Source: Rhizobiales bacterium SYSU XM002 (GTDB lineage Bacteria > Pseudomonadota > Alphaproteobacteria > Rhizobiales > Beijerinckiaceae). Taken from it: a DNA stretch of 64,000 nucleotides. The stretch is taken from NCBI GenBank assembly GCA_009846685.1, contig VWVY01000002.1, forward strand, positions 434,001 to 498,000. The letters are read 5' to 3'. Shown here piece after piece: positions 17,382 through 26,064 of this stretch; positions within the stretch are counted from its first letter, which is position 1; each line of letters opens with the position of its first letter. The notes below the pieces were generated by a model that did not search any database, was not told the DNA's origin, and worked only from the letters and a program-made list of their open reading frames with translations. A program made the translations under genes and the position numbers.

Positions 17382-18506
17382 TCAGAACGTCACGACCGAG
17401 CGGATCGACTTGCCCTCGTGCATGAGATCGAAAGCGTGGTTGATGTCCTTGAGCGGCATCACGTGGGTGATGAGATCGTCGATATTGATCTTCCCCTCCA
17501 TGTACCAGTCGACGATCTTCGGTACGTCCGTGCGACCGCGCGCACCACCGAAGGCAGAACCTTTCCACACGCGTCCGGTGACGAGTTGGAAGGGGCGGGT
17601 GGAGATTTCCGTGCCCGAGGGCGCGACGCCGATGATGATGCTCTCGCCCCAGCCGCGATGGCAGCATTCGAGCGCCTGCCGCATGGTGTGGATGTTGCCG
17701 ATGCACTCGAACGAGAAATCTGCGCCGCCGCCGGTGAGATCGACGATCGCCTGCACCACCTTGTCGCGGCCGACTTCATCCGGGTTGACGAAATCCGTCA
17801 TGCCGAATTTCTTCGCCATCTCGGCCTTGGCCGGGTTGAGATCGACGCCGATGATCTTGTCCGCGCCGACCATGCGCGCACCCTGAATGACATTGAGGCC
17901 GATGCCCCCGAGGCCGAACACCACGACATTCGCACCCGGCCAGACCTTGGCGGTATAGATCACCGCGCCGATGCCGGTGGTGACGCCGCAGCCGATGTAG
18001 CAGATCTTGTCGAAGGGCGCGTCCTCACGCACCTTCGCGACCGCGATTTCCGGCAGTACGGTAAAGTTCGAGAATGTCGAACAGCCCATGTAGTGGAAGA
18101 TCTCACCTTTGTGCGGCACCTGCTCGCAGGAAAAGCGCGAGGTGCCGTCAGGCATCACGCCTTGCCCCTGTGTCGTGCGGATGGCCGTGCACAGGTTCGA
18201 GCGCTGCGACAGGCAGGTTTTGCAGCCACGGCATTCCGGCGTGTAGAGCGGAATGACGTGATCGCCCGGCTTCACCGAGGTCACGCCCTTGCCGACCTCG
18301 CGGACGATGCCGGCACCCTCATGACCGAGAATCGCCGGGAACTTGCCCTCCGAATCGAGACCCGAGAGCGTGTAGGCATCGGTGTGGCACACGCCCGTCG
18401 CCATGATCTCGACCAGAACCTCGCCAGGTTTTGGCCCTGAAATATCGATGGTTTCGATCGTCAGCGGCTTGTTGGCCTCCCAGGCGACGGCGGCACGGGT
18501 CTTCAT
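17382..18506 (-). CDS. frmA: S-(hydroxymethyl)glutathione dehydrogenase / class III alcohol dehydrogenase
   Basis: 374 residues starting at the second of two close ATGs (18506); AAGGAA is correctly spaced for it and too near the ATG at 18512. Catalytic zinc ligands are in GVCHTDAY and LGHEGAG. The structural zinc site is CRGCKTCLSQRSNLC. The NAD fold is at VVFGLGGIGLNVIQG. The sequence TQGQGVMPDGTSRFS is typical of class III enzymes. It oxidises the formaldehyde-glutathione adduct to S-formylglutathione in the cytoplasm. No S-formylglutathione hydrolase or regulator gene is adjacent. It diverges from an aminotransferase gene. Confidence 0.95.
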   Translation of the reverse strand: MKTRAAVAWEANKPLTIETIDISGPKPGEVLVEIMATGVCHTDAYTLSGLDSEGKFPAILGHEGAGIVREVGKGVTSVKPGDHVIPLYTPECRGCKTCLSQRSNLCTAIRTTQGQGVMPDGTSRFSCEQVPHKGEIFHYMGCSTFSNFTVLPEIAVAKVREDAPFDKICYIGCGVTTGIGAVIYTAKVWPGANVVVFGLGGIGLNVIQGARMVGADKIIGVDLNPAKAEMAKKFGMTDFVNPDEVGRDKVVQAIVDLTGGGADFSFECIGNIHTMRQALECCHRGWGESIIIGVAPSGTEISTRPFQLVTGRVWKGSAFGGARGRTDVPKIVDWYMEGKINIDDLITHVMPLKDINHAFDLMHEGKSIRSVVTF

Positions 18507-18641
18507 GGACATTTCCTTATCTTGTAACTCTTGACGATATTGGGCCGCGCAAGCCCGCAAATTGCAAGCGGCGATCACGGAGCGCTGGCCAAGGTCGCCC
18601 GGACCGTGATCTAACATGGACGTTGCTGAAATGGTTTGTCG

Positions 18642-19808
18642 ATGAGCTTCGCCCTCAATCCCCGTCTCCTGACTGTTGAATCACCGCCCATCCCCGAAGC
18701 ACAGGGTTGGCGGGCAGAGTATTCCGGTGCGTTTGGTCCGATGATCGACCTGTCGCAGGCGGTGCCCGGCACCCCGCCGCCGGAGGCAATGCTTGAGCGG
18801 CTCGCCAGTTCGGCGGGCTCGGGTGATGCATCACGCTACGGTCCCATTCTCGGCGATGGCGTGCTGCGCGAAGCTTACACCGCCGAAATCTCGCGCTTCT
18901 ACGGCGCGGCGATCCCTGTCGCCGCGACGGCCATTACCGCCGGCTGCAACGAAGCCTTCGTCACCGCCATGCTCGCGCTTGCCGGGGCAGGGGACAACGT
19001 GATCCTGCCCGTGCCGTGGTATTTCAACCACAAGATGACCTGCGACATGCTCGGCATCGAAGCGCGCGCGCTGCCCTGCAGCCCCGAAGCCGGGTTCGTA
19101 CCGGAGGTCGAGCACGCCGCCGCGCTGATCGATGCCCGCACCCGCGCGATCGTTCTCGTTTCGCCCAATAACCCGACTGGCGCTGTTTATCCGTCGGAGG
19201 TCATCGCCGATTTTGCCCGGCTTTGCCGCCAGCGCGGCCTCGCGCTGGTCCTTGACGAGACCTATCGTGACTTCCTGCCCGGTGACGGCGCGCCGCATGC
19301 CCTGTTTGCGGATGGCGATTGGGGCGACGTGCTGGTCCAGCTTTATTCCTTCTCGAAGGCGCATGCGATTCCCGGTCACCGGCTCGGGGCAATGGTTGCT
19401 GCGCCTTCCGTGATCGGCGAGATCGCAAAAGTGCTCGACAGTGTGCAGATCTGCCCGGCGCGTCCGGCGCAGGCGGTGGTCGCCTGGGCAATCGAGGCGA
19501 TGCGGCCCTGGCGCGAGGCGCAGCGGCAGGAGTTGCAACGTCGGGCCGAGGTTTGCCGGAACGCCTTCGCCCATCTCAACGGCTGGAAGCTGCATTCAAT
19601 CGGTGCCTACTTTGCCTATGCCTCGCATCCCGATGCAGGCAGGCTGCCGGCCCGCGAGGTTGCGCGCGATCTTGCCGCTCGGCGCGGCGTGCTTGCGCTC
19701 CCCGGCCCTTATTTTGGCCCCGGACAAGAGGAACACCTGCGGCTCGCCTTCGCCAATGTCGGCGTCGAGCGCATCGCTGAACTTGGCGTGCGGTTACGGG
19801 AGAACTAG
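18642..19808 (+). CDS. Class I/II PLP-dependent aminotransferase
   Basis: 388 residues from the ATG at 18642; a TTG two codons earlier is an alternative. Fold type I landmarks are present: TAGCNEAF, VLVSPNNPTGAVY, LVLDETYRDF with the PLP-contacting Asp and Tyr, and the Schiff-base lysine in SFSKAHAIPGHRLG. The substrate cannot be assigned from sequence. It is transcribed alone, divergent from frmA, and converges on the SGNH-like gene with a 4-bp gap. Confidence 0.88.
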   Translation: MSFALNPRLLTVESPPIPEAQGWRAEYSGAFGPMIDLSQAVPGTPPPEAMLERLASSAGSGDASRYGPILGDGVLREAYTAEISRFYGAAIPVAATAITAGCNEAFVTAMLALAGAGDNVILPVPWYFNHKMTCDMLGIEARALPCSPEAGFVPEVEHAAALIDARTRAIVLVSPNNPTGAVYPSEVIADFARLCRQRGLALVLDETYRDFLPGDGAPHALFADGDWGDVLVQLYSFSKAHAIPGHRLGAMVAAPSVIGEIAKVLDSVQICPARPAQAVVAWAIEAMRPWREAQRQELQRRAEVCRNAFAHLNGWKLHSIGAYFAYASHPDAGRLPAREVARDLAARRGVLALPGPYFGPGQEEHLRLAFANVGVERIAELGVRLREN

Positions 19809-19812
19809 CGGA

Positions 19813-20613
19813 TCAGTTCGCGGGGGCGCTCGGCAGCGCGCCAGGCGTGCCGGGTCGGGGCGGCGCCTTCTTGATGAAAAGCCCTGCTGCGATGGCGCGG
19901 GCGATATATTCCGCCGTGCAGATCGAGCTTGCCTCGGAGTTCTGCGCGAAATCGAAGCCCTCGGCGGTATCCCGGTTGAGCTTGGAGAGCGCCTGTTCCG
20001 CGTCGTAGCGGCGCAGGCGGATCACCTTCTCTTTCTCCGCCACATCCGAAATGATGTTGCGGATGCCGAGATAATAGGGGTCTTTCGCGAGCGAGGCGGC
20101 ATAGCGCAGGCCGACGAGGATGACATCGACCTTGTGCTCCTTCAGCCAGCGTATCTGGCCGGTGACGGTATTGCGGAACTCGTAGATCGGCACATGGGCG
20201 AGCGCATCGGCAGTGCCGACTTGCCAGAGAACCAGATCGGCCTTGGTCAGCGCGATCTCGGTCTTGATGCGGCTGGCGGCATCGGCGGCCAGTTCGCCGG
20301 AGACGCCGCGATGGATGATCACCACATCGAGCGGCTTGAAGGCCTTTTCGAGAATGCGCTCGACGATCGCGTAATAACCGCCGCGGATCGGGCCGCGCAT
20401 CGTTGCCGAGGTCGAGCCGATGGCGAGGATCACGATCTTCTTGCGGTCGCGCAGGGCGGCAGCAACGTTCGGCAGATAGGGATCCTGAACATCGTTCGCG
20501 CCGGGACCGACGCATTCCTTGGGCACGGCAGCGATCTCGGCCGGCGCCTGCGCCAGTGCCGGCCGGGAAAAGGCGAGAACCATGAGCGCGAGGAAGGCCG
20601 GCAGCAGCTTCAT
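19813..20613 (-). CDS. SGNH/GDSL-like hydrolase, exported
   Basis: 266 residues from the ATG at 20613, which overlaps the opgC stop by 4 bp. A signal peptide (KLLPAFLALMVLAFSRPALA) is followed by an SGNH-like fold: ILAIGSTSATMRG at the nucleophile block, HRGVSGEL (block II Gly), DLVLWQVGTADAL (the Gly/Asn block) and a late region of uncertain assignment. The canonical GDS reads GST. The coupling to an OpgC-type acyltransferase suggests it adds or removes acyl groups on periplasmic glucan. An uninterrupted reading frame continues through opgC in another phase but is not part of this gene. Confidence 0.75.
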   Translation of the reverse strand: MKLLPAFLALMVLAFSRPALAQAPAEIAAVPKECVGPGANDVQDPYLPNVAAALRDRKKIVILAIGSTSATMRGPIRGGYYAIVERILEKAFKPLDVVIIHRGVSGELAADAASRIKTEIALTKADLVLWQVGTADALAHVPIYEFRNTVTGQIRWLKEHKVDVILVGLRYAASLAKDPYYLGIRNIISDVAEKEKVIRLRRYDAEQALSKLNRDTAEGFDFAQNSEASSICTAEYIARAIAAGLFIKKAPPRPGTPGALPSAPAN

Positions 20614-21704
20614 GTGGCCGGCGCCTTTGTTACACGGTCCTGCCATTCGGCGAGCCAGGCGGTCAGGAACAGAATGGTGACGCCGGTCGCGACGAGGCCC
20701 GTGTCGATGGCATAGCTGCCGCCGGTCTGGAAACGGACGACCTGCCCGAGCAGGCTCAGCACCGAGCCGACACAGAACACTTCCAGCGAATTGCGTCCAA
20801 GCATCGAGATCGGTTCCACGAGCCGTGGGCCAAGTTTCCGAATGTAACCATAAGCTGCGGAAAAGACAGCCACAAGAGCCAGAAACTGGATCAATCGGAT
20901 CGGCGTGACGAAAGTCTTTCCGACAATGAATAACAACTTCGGCTCGGGCATGTCGACCGGATCGGGATAGATATCGTAGATCACCATGATCGCGCCGCCG
21001 ATCACCATCGGCAGCGCCAGCCAGCGGATCGGCCGGATGTGTCGCCGCACGAAGCCGCCGATACCGCTGGGCTTGGCCATGACGAAGCCGAGCACGAAAA
21101 CAAGCTGCCAGCACAGGGGGTTGAAGAACCATTGCCCTTCGGTCGGCCAGGTCGGGATCGTGATCGGCACTGAAAGCGCGGTGAGGTAGATGGCGATCGA
21201 AAGCGGCAGCAGCAATCTCGGCAGGTATCGGTCGATCGCTGCGACGAGCGGGGCGATGACCATCAGCACCACATAGAGTGGCAGGATGTCGAAGTAACCG
21301 AGCTGGTGGCTCAGGAGCGCCATGCCGATATGGGTGTTCACAGGATCGAAAAACACCGCCGCGGCATTGTGCCATTCGAGCAGGAGCGGATTGTCGAGCA
21401 CGATGGAGGCCGAAGCAAGGATCGCGATGGCGATCATCCCGATCATCATATGCGCCGCGTAGAGTGTGATCGCCCTGCCGCCGAGGCGGAAGACGATCTG
21501 CGGCATCGGCCGGGGACGGTCCTCGCGACCGACGATCAGCCGAAGCGACCAGCCGGCAAGGAAGACGAAGAGTTCCGCCGAATCCGAGATCGAGAAGTTC
21601 TTGCTCGTGAACCGGTCGAAAACGATGCCCGGAATATGATTGATGAAAATCGTGATGAGGGCGAAGCCACGCCAGAAATCGATCGCATTGGCTTCGCGTT
21701 TCAT
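20610..21704 (-). CDS. opgC: OpgC-type membrane acyltransferase
   Basis: 364 residues with about ten membrane segments. The N-terminus NAIDFWRGFALITIFINHIP carries the Arg and His typical of the OpgC/acyltransferase-3 superfamily. OpgC succinylates periplasmic glucans in other bacteria. It is the first gene of a two-gene operon with the SGNH-like gene and lies about 9 kb from opgH. It probably adds acyl substituents to the glucan made by OpgH. The exact acyl group is not known. Confidence 0.85.
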   Translation of the reverse strand: MKREANAIDFWRGFALITIFINHIPGIVFDRFTSKNFSISDSAELFVFLAGWSLRLIVGREDRPRPMPQIVFRLGGRAITLYAAHMMIGMIAIAILASASIVLDNPLLLEWHNAAAVFFDPVNTHIGMALLSHQLGYFDILPLYVVLMVIAPLVAAIDRYLPRLLLPLSIAIYLTALSVPITIPTWPTEGQWFFNPLCWQLVFVLGFVMAKPSGIGGFVRRHIRPIRWLALPMVIGGAIMVIYDIYPDPVDMPEPKLLFIVGKTFVTPIRLIQFLALVAVFSAAYGYIRKLGPRLVEPISMLGRNSLEVFCVGSVLSLLGQVVRFQTGGSYAIDTGLVATGVTILFLTAWLAEWQDRVTKAPAT

Positions 21705-21835
21705 GCTGAATTCGCCCGCCTGCCGGCTCCGTTGAACACAGGGGCGTTCGGCCCCACGATTCGGCCGACATTAGGGCGAGATCTGTTCCAAGACGAGAGG
21801 TCGGAACAAACTCCGGGCGCTGCGTCCGGATTGCA

Positions 21836-22093
21836 TCAGCGGCAGGAGCAGGATTTTCCCGGCTGCATGTTGTTCTTTTTCGCGAAATTCTCGGCATCCG
21901 AGCGATAACCGAATGTGCGGAACGTACAATAGCTCGACCCGAACGCGATCTTGAGCTGCCGCTCGTCGCGCGAGTCGATGTCATATTTGCCGTGCTTGCA
22001 GATGATGCTGTAGGCAAACGCCGGCGAGGCGGCCAGCATGGAAAACGCGACGGCGGCAAGCGCGCCGGAACGGAATTTCGAGCGAACGGACAT
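21836..22093 (-). CDS. Small exported cysteine-containing protein, unknown
   Basis: 85 residues with a signal peptide (ALAAVAFSMLAASPAFA-YS). The mature part of about 58 residues is rich in charged residues and has four cysteines (IICKHG, SYCTF, KSCSCR at the end). The ATG at 22093 has GGAGG shortly upstream. I recognise no family. It resembles, in type only, the small secreted protein at 16941-17285. Confidence 0.65.
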   Translation of the reverse strand: MSVRSKFRSGALAAVAFSMLAASPAFAYSIICKHGKYDIDSRDERQLKIAFGSSYCTFRTFGYRSDAENFAKKNNMQPGKSCSCR

Positions 22094-22271
22094 TTGGACC
22101 TCCTGCGGCCGATCTTCCCGGCCGTGTCACGGTGTTTTCGGTTCATCCTGTGCGGGCGGGCACATCGCCGGCCCGGTGGAGCGGGTTCATTGGCGGTGAG
22201 CGAATACCCCGGACAGGATCAAGGCCATCCCCGGCCCCGTTCCGTTCGAACAGGCGCGCCGGTGTCGCGAT

Positions 22272-22407
22272 GTGCGCTGGCGCACCGATGAGGTGGCGGA
22301 ACGCGCGCCGATGCCTCTCCATCGCGCTCTTGCCGACCGCGCGGACCCTCCGCTGTTCAAAGCGCGCATGCTTGTGCAGGTTTCTATTGGCGTGGAAAAT
22401 TACACGC
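22272..22407. promoter_or_regulatory. Candidate enhancer (upstream activator) sites
   Basis: Two inverted repeats, 22272-22285 (6-bp arms, 2-bp spacer) and 22390-22407 (5-bp arms, 8-bp spacer), lie about 95-230 bp upstream of the -24/-12 promoter. That is the usual distance for binding sites of sigma-54 activators. The activator encoded in the operon has a Fis-type C-terminal helix-turn-helix that would bind such repeats. Confidence 0.4.
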
Positions 22408-22500
22408 ATAAGGTAGTAAGCGCGCGCAACCGCCCGCCATTTGCCGCCCGAAAAAACCGCTTTTCCGGCAATTTTCCGCTGATGCCTCGGCTTTCCGACA

Positions 22501-22515
22501 TGGCACGGCGATTGC
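22501..22515 (+). promoter_or_regulatory. Sigma-54 (-24/-12) promoter
   Basis: TGGCACG, 4 bases, TTGC matches the sigma-54 consensus, with GG at 22502-22503 and GC at 22514-22515 exactly 12 bases apart. The predicted transcript start is near 22527, giving a leader of about 44 nt before the substrate-binding protein gene. A sigma-54 activator is encoded in the same operon at 29153-30142. Confidence 0.8.
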
Positions 22516-22570
22516 GAAGCCGACATCCGAAGCCCGCGAGGCGGCGCTGAGCAACAATGGGAGGACGCAA

Positions 22571-24145
22571 ATGGTCGACGCAGGAAAGAACCGCCAATCG
22601 GTCGCGACGTGCAGCCGGGCCTTGTTGACAGCGGGAGCGCTGGTCCTTTTCGCCGGCATGGCCGGTGGCGCTTACGCAGCCGGCGAACTCCGGGTCGGGT
22701 TCAGCCAGGATGCGCAGACGCTCGACCCTGCCAACCATCGCAACCGCGAGACCGAGACCATCATCCGCAACCTGTGCGACGGCATCCTCACCCGCGACCC
22801 GGCGATGAAAGTGGTGCCCGATCTCGCCGAATCGATTCGCCAGATCGACGCGACAACCTGGGAGATCAAGGTCCGCGACGGCCTGAAATCGCATTCCGGA
22901 GCGCCTTTCACAGCAGCTGACATCAAGTTCAATCTCGACCGCCTGACCAAGGAAAACGCGATGGGTGGTCAGACGAGCCCGCGCAAGAGCCTGCTCGGGC
23001 CAGTCACCGGCAGCGAACTGGTCGATGCGCGCACCGTGCGCGTGAAGCTCTCCGCGCCCTGGGCGATCCTGCCGGCGATGCTGCCGTTCCAGGAGATGGT
23101 CTCCGAGGCGCACGCGAAGAAAGTCGGCGATGCGGCGCTCGCGACGTCGGTGGATTGCGTCGGCCCCTACAAGCTCGTGGAATGGCGCCGTGGCGACGCG
23201 GTGATCATCGCGCGTGATCCCGGTTATTATGGCGGCGCGGCCGCGATCCCGCCGGTTGGCCCGGCGAAACCCGACCGGGTGATCTTCAAGATCATTCCGG
23301 AAAATGCCTCGCGCGTCGCGGCGCTGCTCGCGGGCGAGGTGGACATCATCAACGAGTTGCCGCCGTCCGCGATCAAGCAGGTCGAGGCGAGCGACAAAGC
23401 GAAGGTGATGGCGGTCAACGGAACCCGCACCTTCTTCCTCGCCCTCAACATGGCGAAAAAGCCCTTCGACGATCCGCGTGTGCGCAAGGCGCTTAATCAT
23501 GCCGTCGACCGCAAGCTGATCATCGACCGCATTCTTGCCGGCAAGGCGACTGCTCTCAACGGCGTGATGAGCCCGGACGCCTTCGCTTTCAACGACAAAC
23601 TACCGGAATACGCCTACGATCCGGCTCTCGCGAAGACGCTGCTGGCCGAGGCTGGCCACCCGAACGGGATCGAACTGACAATCGACACGACCGGCGCGTT
23701 CAAGTCGACGGCCGAGGCGATCGCCGCGCTGCTCGCACGCTCGAACATCAAGGCCAAGGTGCAGGTCTGGGAGGGCGCGGTGCTCTCTCCGATGTGGGCG
23801 ACCGCCGAGAAACGCGCCGAGCGCGACGCCTATTTTACCTCCTGGGGTAACGGCGCGCTCGATCCGTCGGATATCATGGTGCCGACGCTGCGCACGAAGG
23901 GAAGGGGCAATTTCGCCGGTTTCTCGAATGCGAAGGTCGACGCCTTGCTCGACGCGGCCGAAACCGAGACCGATCAGACCAAGCGCGCGGAAATGTACAA
24001 GGAAGCACAGGCTATCGTGAACGCGGAAGCGCCGTGGGTTTTCCTCTGGCTGCCGCAGGATCTCTACGGCGTCTCGAAGCGCCTCAAGGGCTGGCAGCCT
24101 TCTGCCGACAGCCGCATCAACCTGCACGACGCCTCGGTGGATTGA
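22571..24145 (+). CDS. ABC transporter substrate-binding protein, dipeptide/nickel type (SBP family 5)
   Basis: 524 residues, with a GGAGG ribosome site about 6 bases before the ATG. A signal peptide ends near GGAYAA. The mature protein shows the family 5 pattern LRVGFSQDAQTLDPANH, LCDGILTRD and FTAADIKFNLDRL. These periplasmic proteins carry oligopeptides, glutathione, opines or other amide-containing compounds. It is the first gene of the operon under the sigma-54 promoter. The ligand is not predictable. The C45 hydrolase downstream suggests an amide- or lactam-type compound. Confidence 0.9.
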   Translation: MVDAGKNRQSVATCSRALLTAGALVLFAGMAGGAYAAGELRVGFSQDAQTLDPANHRNRETETIIRNLCDGILTRDPAMKVVPDLAESIRQIDATTWEIKVRDGLKSHSGAPFTAADIKFNLDRLTKENAMGGQTSPRKSLLGPVTGSELVDARTVRVKLSAPWAILPAMLPFQEMVSEAHAKKVGDAALATSVDCVGPYKLVEWRRGDAVIIARDPGYYGGAAAIPPVGPAKPDRVIFKIIPENASRVAALLAGEVDIINELPPSAIKQVEASDKAKVMAVNGTRTFFLALNMAKKPFDDPRVRKALNHAVDRKLIIDRILAGKATALNGVMSPDAFAFNDKLPEYAYDPALAKTLLAEAGHPNGIELTIDTTGAFKSTAEAIAALLARSNIKAKVQVWEGAVLSPMWATAEKRAERDAYFTSWGNGALDPSDIMVPTLRTKGRGNFAGFSNAKVDALLDAAETETDQTKRAEMYKEAQAIVNAEAPWVFLWLPQDLYGVSKRLKGWQPSADSRINLHDASVD

Positions 24146-24172
24146 CGCAAAACAGGCAGCCGGAGCGATCCC

Positions 24173-25180
24173 ATGCGTCTCGGAAAATTCGTCGAACGGT
24201 TCATCGGGTTGATCCCGGTGCTCTTCGGCGTGAGCGTCATCGTCTTCCTGATGATCACGCTCACGCCGGGCGATCCGGTGGAAATCATGCTCGGCGACGC
24301 GCGCTCGTCACCGGAGCAGGAAGCCGCGCTCCGTCGTGACATGGGGCTCGACCGGCCGATCCACGAACGTTTTTTCCTGTTTATCGCCAATGCCCTGCGT
24401 GGTGAGTTCGGGCTGTCCTTCTTCCATCGTCGTCCGGTGATCGACGTGATTGGCGAACGGCTCCCGGCTACCATCGAACTGACGCTCGTCGCGCTGGTTG
24501 TGGCGCTGGCGATCGCCATTCCCCTCGGCGTCATCGCCGCCGTCAAGCGCAATTCCTGGCTTGACCGGGTCGCAACGGTCGGCTCGCTGTTCGGCGTCTC
24601 GATGCCGGGGTTCTGGTTCGGCATCCTGCTGATCCTCCTCTTCTCGGTGAAGCTCGGCTGGTTCCCGGTTTCGGGGCGGATCGGCTTTTCCGCCGAGGTT
24701 CGTTCCGTCACTGGCCTGTTGCTGATCGACACGCTGATCGCCGGACGGCTCGACAGCTTCTGGCAAGCGCTCCGGCATATCAGTCTGCCGGCGCTCACAC
24801 TCGCGCTGCCGATGGCGGCCGTGCTGATGCGCGTGACACGCTCATCCATGATCGAGGTCCTGCGTGCGGACTACGTGCTTTTTGCCGAGGCGAAAGGGCT
24901 CGCCAAGGCACGGGTCATCGGCTTGCATGCGCTCAAGAACGCGCTGATCCCCACCGTCACCGTCGCGGCGCTGGAAACGGGCTCGCTGCTCGGCGGCAAC
25001 ATGATCGTCGAGACGGTTTTCGGCTGGCCGGGCCTCGGGCGGCTTGTCGTCGAGGCGATCTTCAGCCGCAATTACCCGCTCGTGCAGGCGGCGGTGCTTC
25101 TCTATGCGGTGACCTACGTCCTCCTCAATTTTCTGGCTGACCTCATCTACACCTGGCTCAACCCGAAGGTGCGGCTATGA
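24173..25180 (+). CDS. ABC transporter permease, DppB type
   Basis: 335 residues. The N-terminus MRLGKFVERFIGLIPVLFGV is typical of DppB/OppB, followed by FLMITLTPGDPVEIMLGD, six membrane segments and the cytoplasmic EAA loop (YVLFAEAKGLAKARVIGLHA). It forms the membrane channel with the next gene product. The stop overlaps the next start by 4 bp (ATGA). Confidence 0.92.
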   Translation: MRLGKFVERFIGLIPVLFGVSVIVFLMITLTPGDPVEIMLGDARSSPEQEAALRRDMGLDRPIHERFFLFIANALRGEFGLSFFHRRPVIDVIGERLPATIELTLVALVVALAIAIPLGVIAAVKRNSWLDRVATVGSLFGVSMPGFWFGILLILLFSVKLGWFPVSGRIGFSAEVRSVTGLLLIDTLIAGRLDSFWQALRHISLPALTLALPMAAVLMRVTRSSMIEVLRADYVLFAEAKGLAKARVIGLHALKNALIPTVTVAALETGSLLGGNMIVETVFGWPGLGRLVVEAIFSRNYPLVQAAVLLYAVTYVLLNFLADLIYTWLNPKVRL

Positions 25181-26064
25181 GCGGGGCCGTCGCGATGAAT
25201 GCCGGGGTGCAGTCGCCGCTCGCGCTTGGCTGGCTGCGCCTGAAGCAGAACCCGATGGCGATCGGCGCAGCGATGGTGACGCTGTTGATCGTCGCAGCGG
25301 CCGTTCTTGCGCCGATCATCGCGCCGCAGGACCCGAACGAAGCCGACCTCTTCCGCCGCCTTCAGCCGCCGGTTTGGCTCGGCGGGGAATGGGCTTTTCC
25401 GCTCGGTTGCGACGCGCTGGGCCGGGATATTCTCTCACGCCTCATCTATGGCGCACGCATTTCCATCCTTGTCGGCGCGCTGGTCGTGCTAATCGCGAGC
25501 GTGGTGGGCATTCTGGCCGGACTGGCGGCCGGTTATCTCGGCGGCTGGGTCGACCGGGTGATCACCGGGCTCGTCGATATCTTGCTCGGCTTTCCCTATC
25601 TCATCTTCGCGATCGGACTGATGGCGATGATGGGTGCCGGCTTCCAGAACATCGTGCTTGCCCTCGTCTACAAGGAATGGGTGGTGCCGTGCCGCATCGT
25701 GCGCGGCGAGACCCTGGCCGCGCGCGAGCAGGAATATGTCGAGGCGGCGCGTGCGCTCGGCGCCTCCCGCGGGCATGTCATGCTGCGCGAGATCCTGCCC
25801 AATATCCTCTCGCCTGTCATCGTTGTGGCGACGGTGCGCATGGCGCATGTCATCATTCTCGAGGCGAGCCTCTCCTTCCTCGGCCTCGGTGTTCAACCGC
25901 CGACGGCCTCGTGGGGATCGATGGTCTCCGAGGGGCGGGAATTCCTGCTCGACGCGTGGTGGGTCTCGACCTTCCCGGGGATTGCCATTCTCGTGCTGGT
26001 GATGGCGATCAACGTTTTCAGCCAGGGGCTGCGCGACGCTTTCGATCCGAGGATGCAGGAATGA
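25177..26064 (+). CDS. ABC transporter permease, DppC type
   Basis: 295 residues. It has an N-terminal membrane segment, the typical DALGRDILSRLIYGARISI motif, further membrane segments and the EAA loop (QEYVEAARALGASRGHVMLR), ending in NVFSQGLRDAFDPRM, characteristic of DppC/OppC. It is coupled to dppB-like and dppD-like genes by ATGA overlaps at both ends. Confidence 0.92.
   Translation: MSGAVAMNAGVQSPLALGWLRLKQNPMAIGAAMVTLLIVAAAVLAPIIAPQDPNEADLFRRLQPPVWLGGEWAFPLGCDALGRDILSRLIYGARISILVGALVVLIASVVGILAGLAAGYLGGWVDRVITGLVDILLGFPYLIFAIGLMAMMGAGFQNIVLALVYKEWVVPCRIVRGETLAAREQEYVEAARALGASRGHVMLREILPNILSPVIVVATVRMAHVIILEASLSFLGLGVQPPTASWGSMVSEGREFLLDAWWVSTFPGIAILVLVMAINVFSQGLRDAFDPRMQE

Larger units (their letters stand above)
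22094..22570. other. 477-bp gene-free region: upstream control region of the ABC/AtuA operon
   Basis: No credible gene lies here; the short frames on both strands have no family signal or ribosome site. The region contains two inverted repeats, GTGCGC-TG-GCGCAC (22272-22285) and GCGTG-N8-CACGC (22390-22407), an A/T-richer patch around 22380-22420, and a sigma-54 promoter at 22501-22515. Confidence 0.7.

Noticed and set aside
20614-22146. Continuation of the SGNH-like frame upstream to 22146 (777 codons in total)
   Set aside because: The extra part is antisense-like in composition and overlaps opgC and a small secreted protein gene. The signal peptide start at 20613 with an ATGA overlap is the real start.
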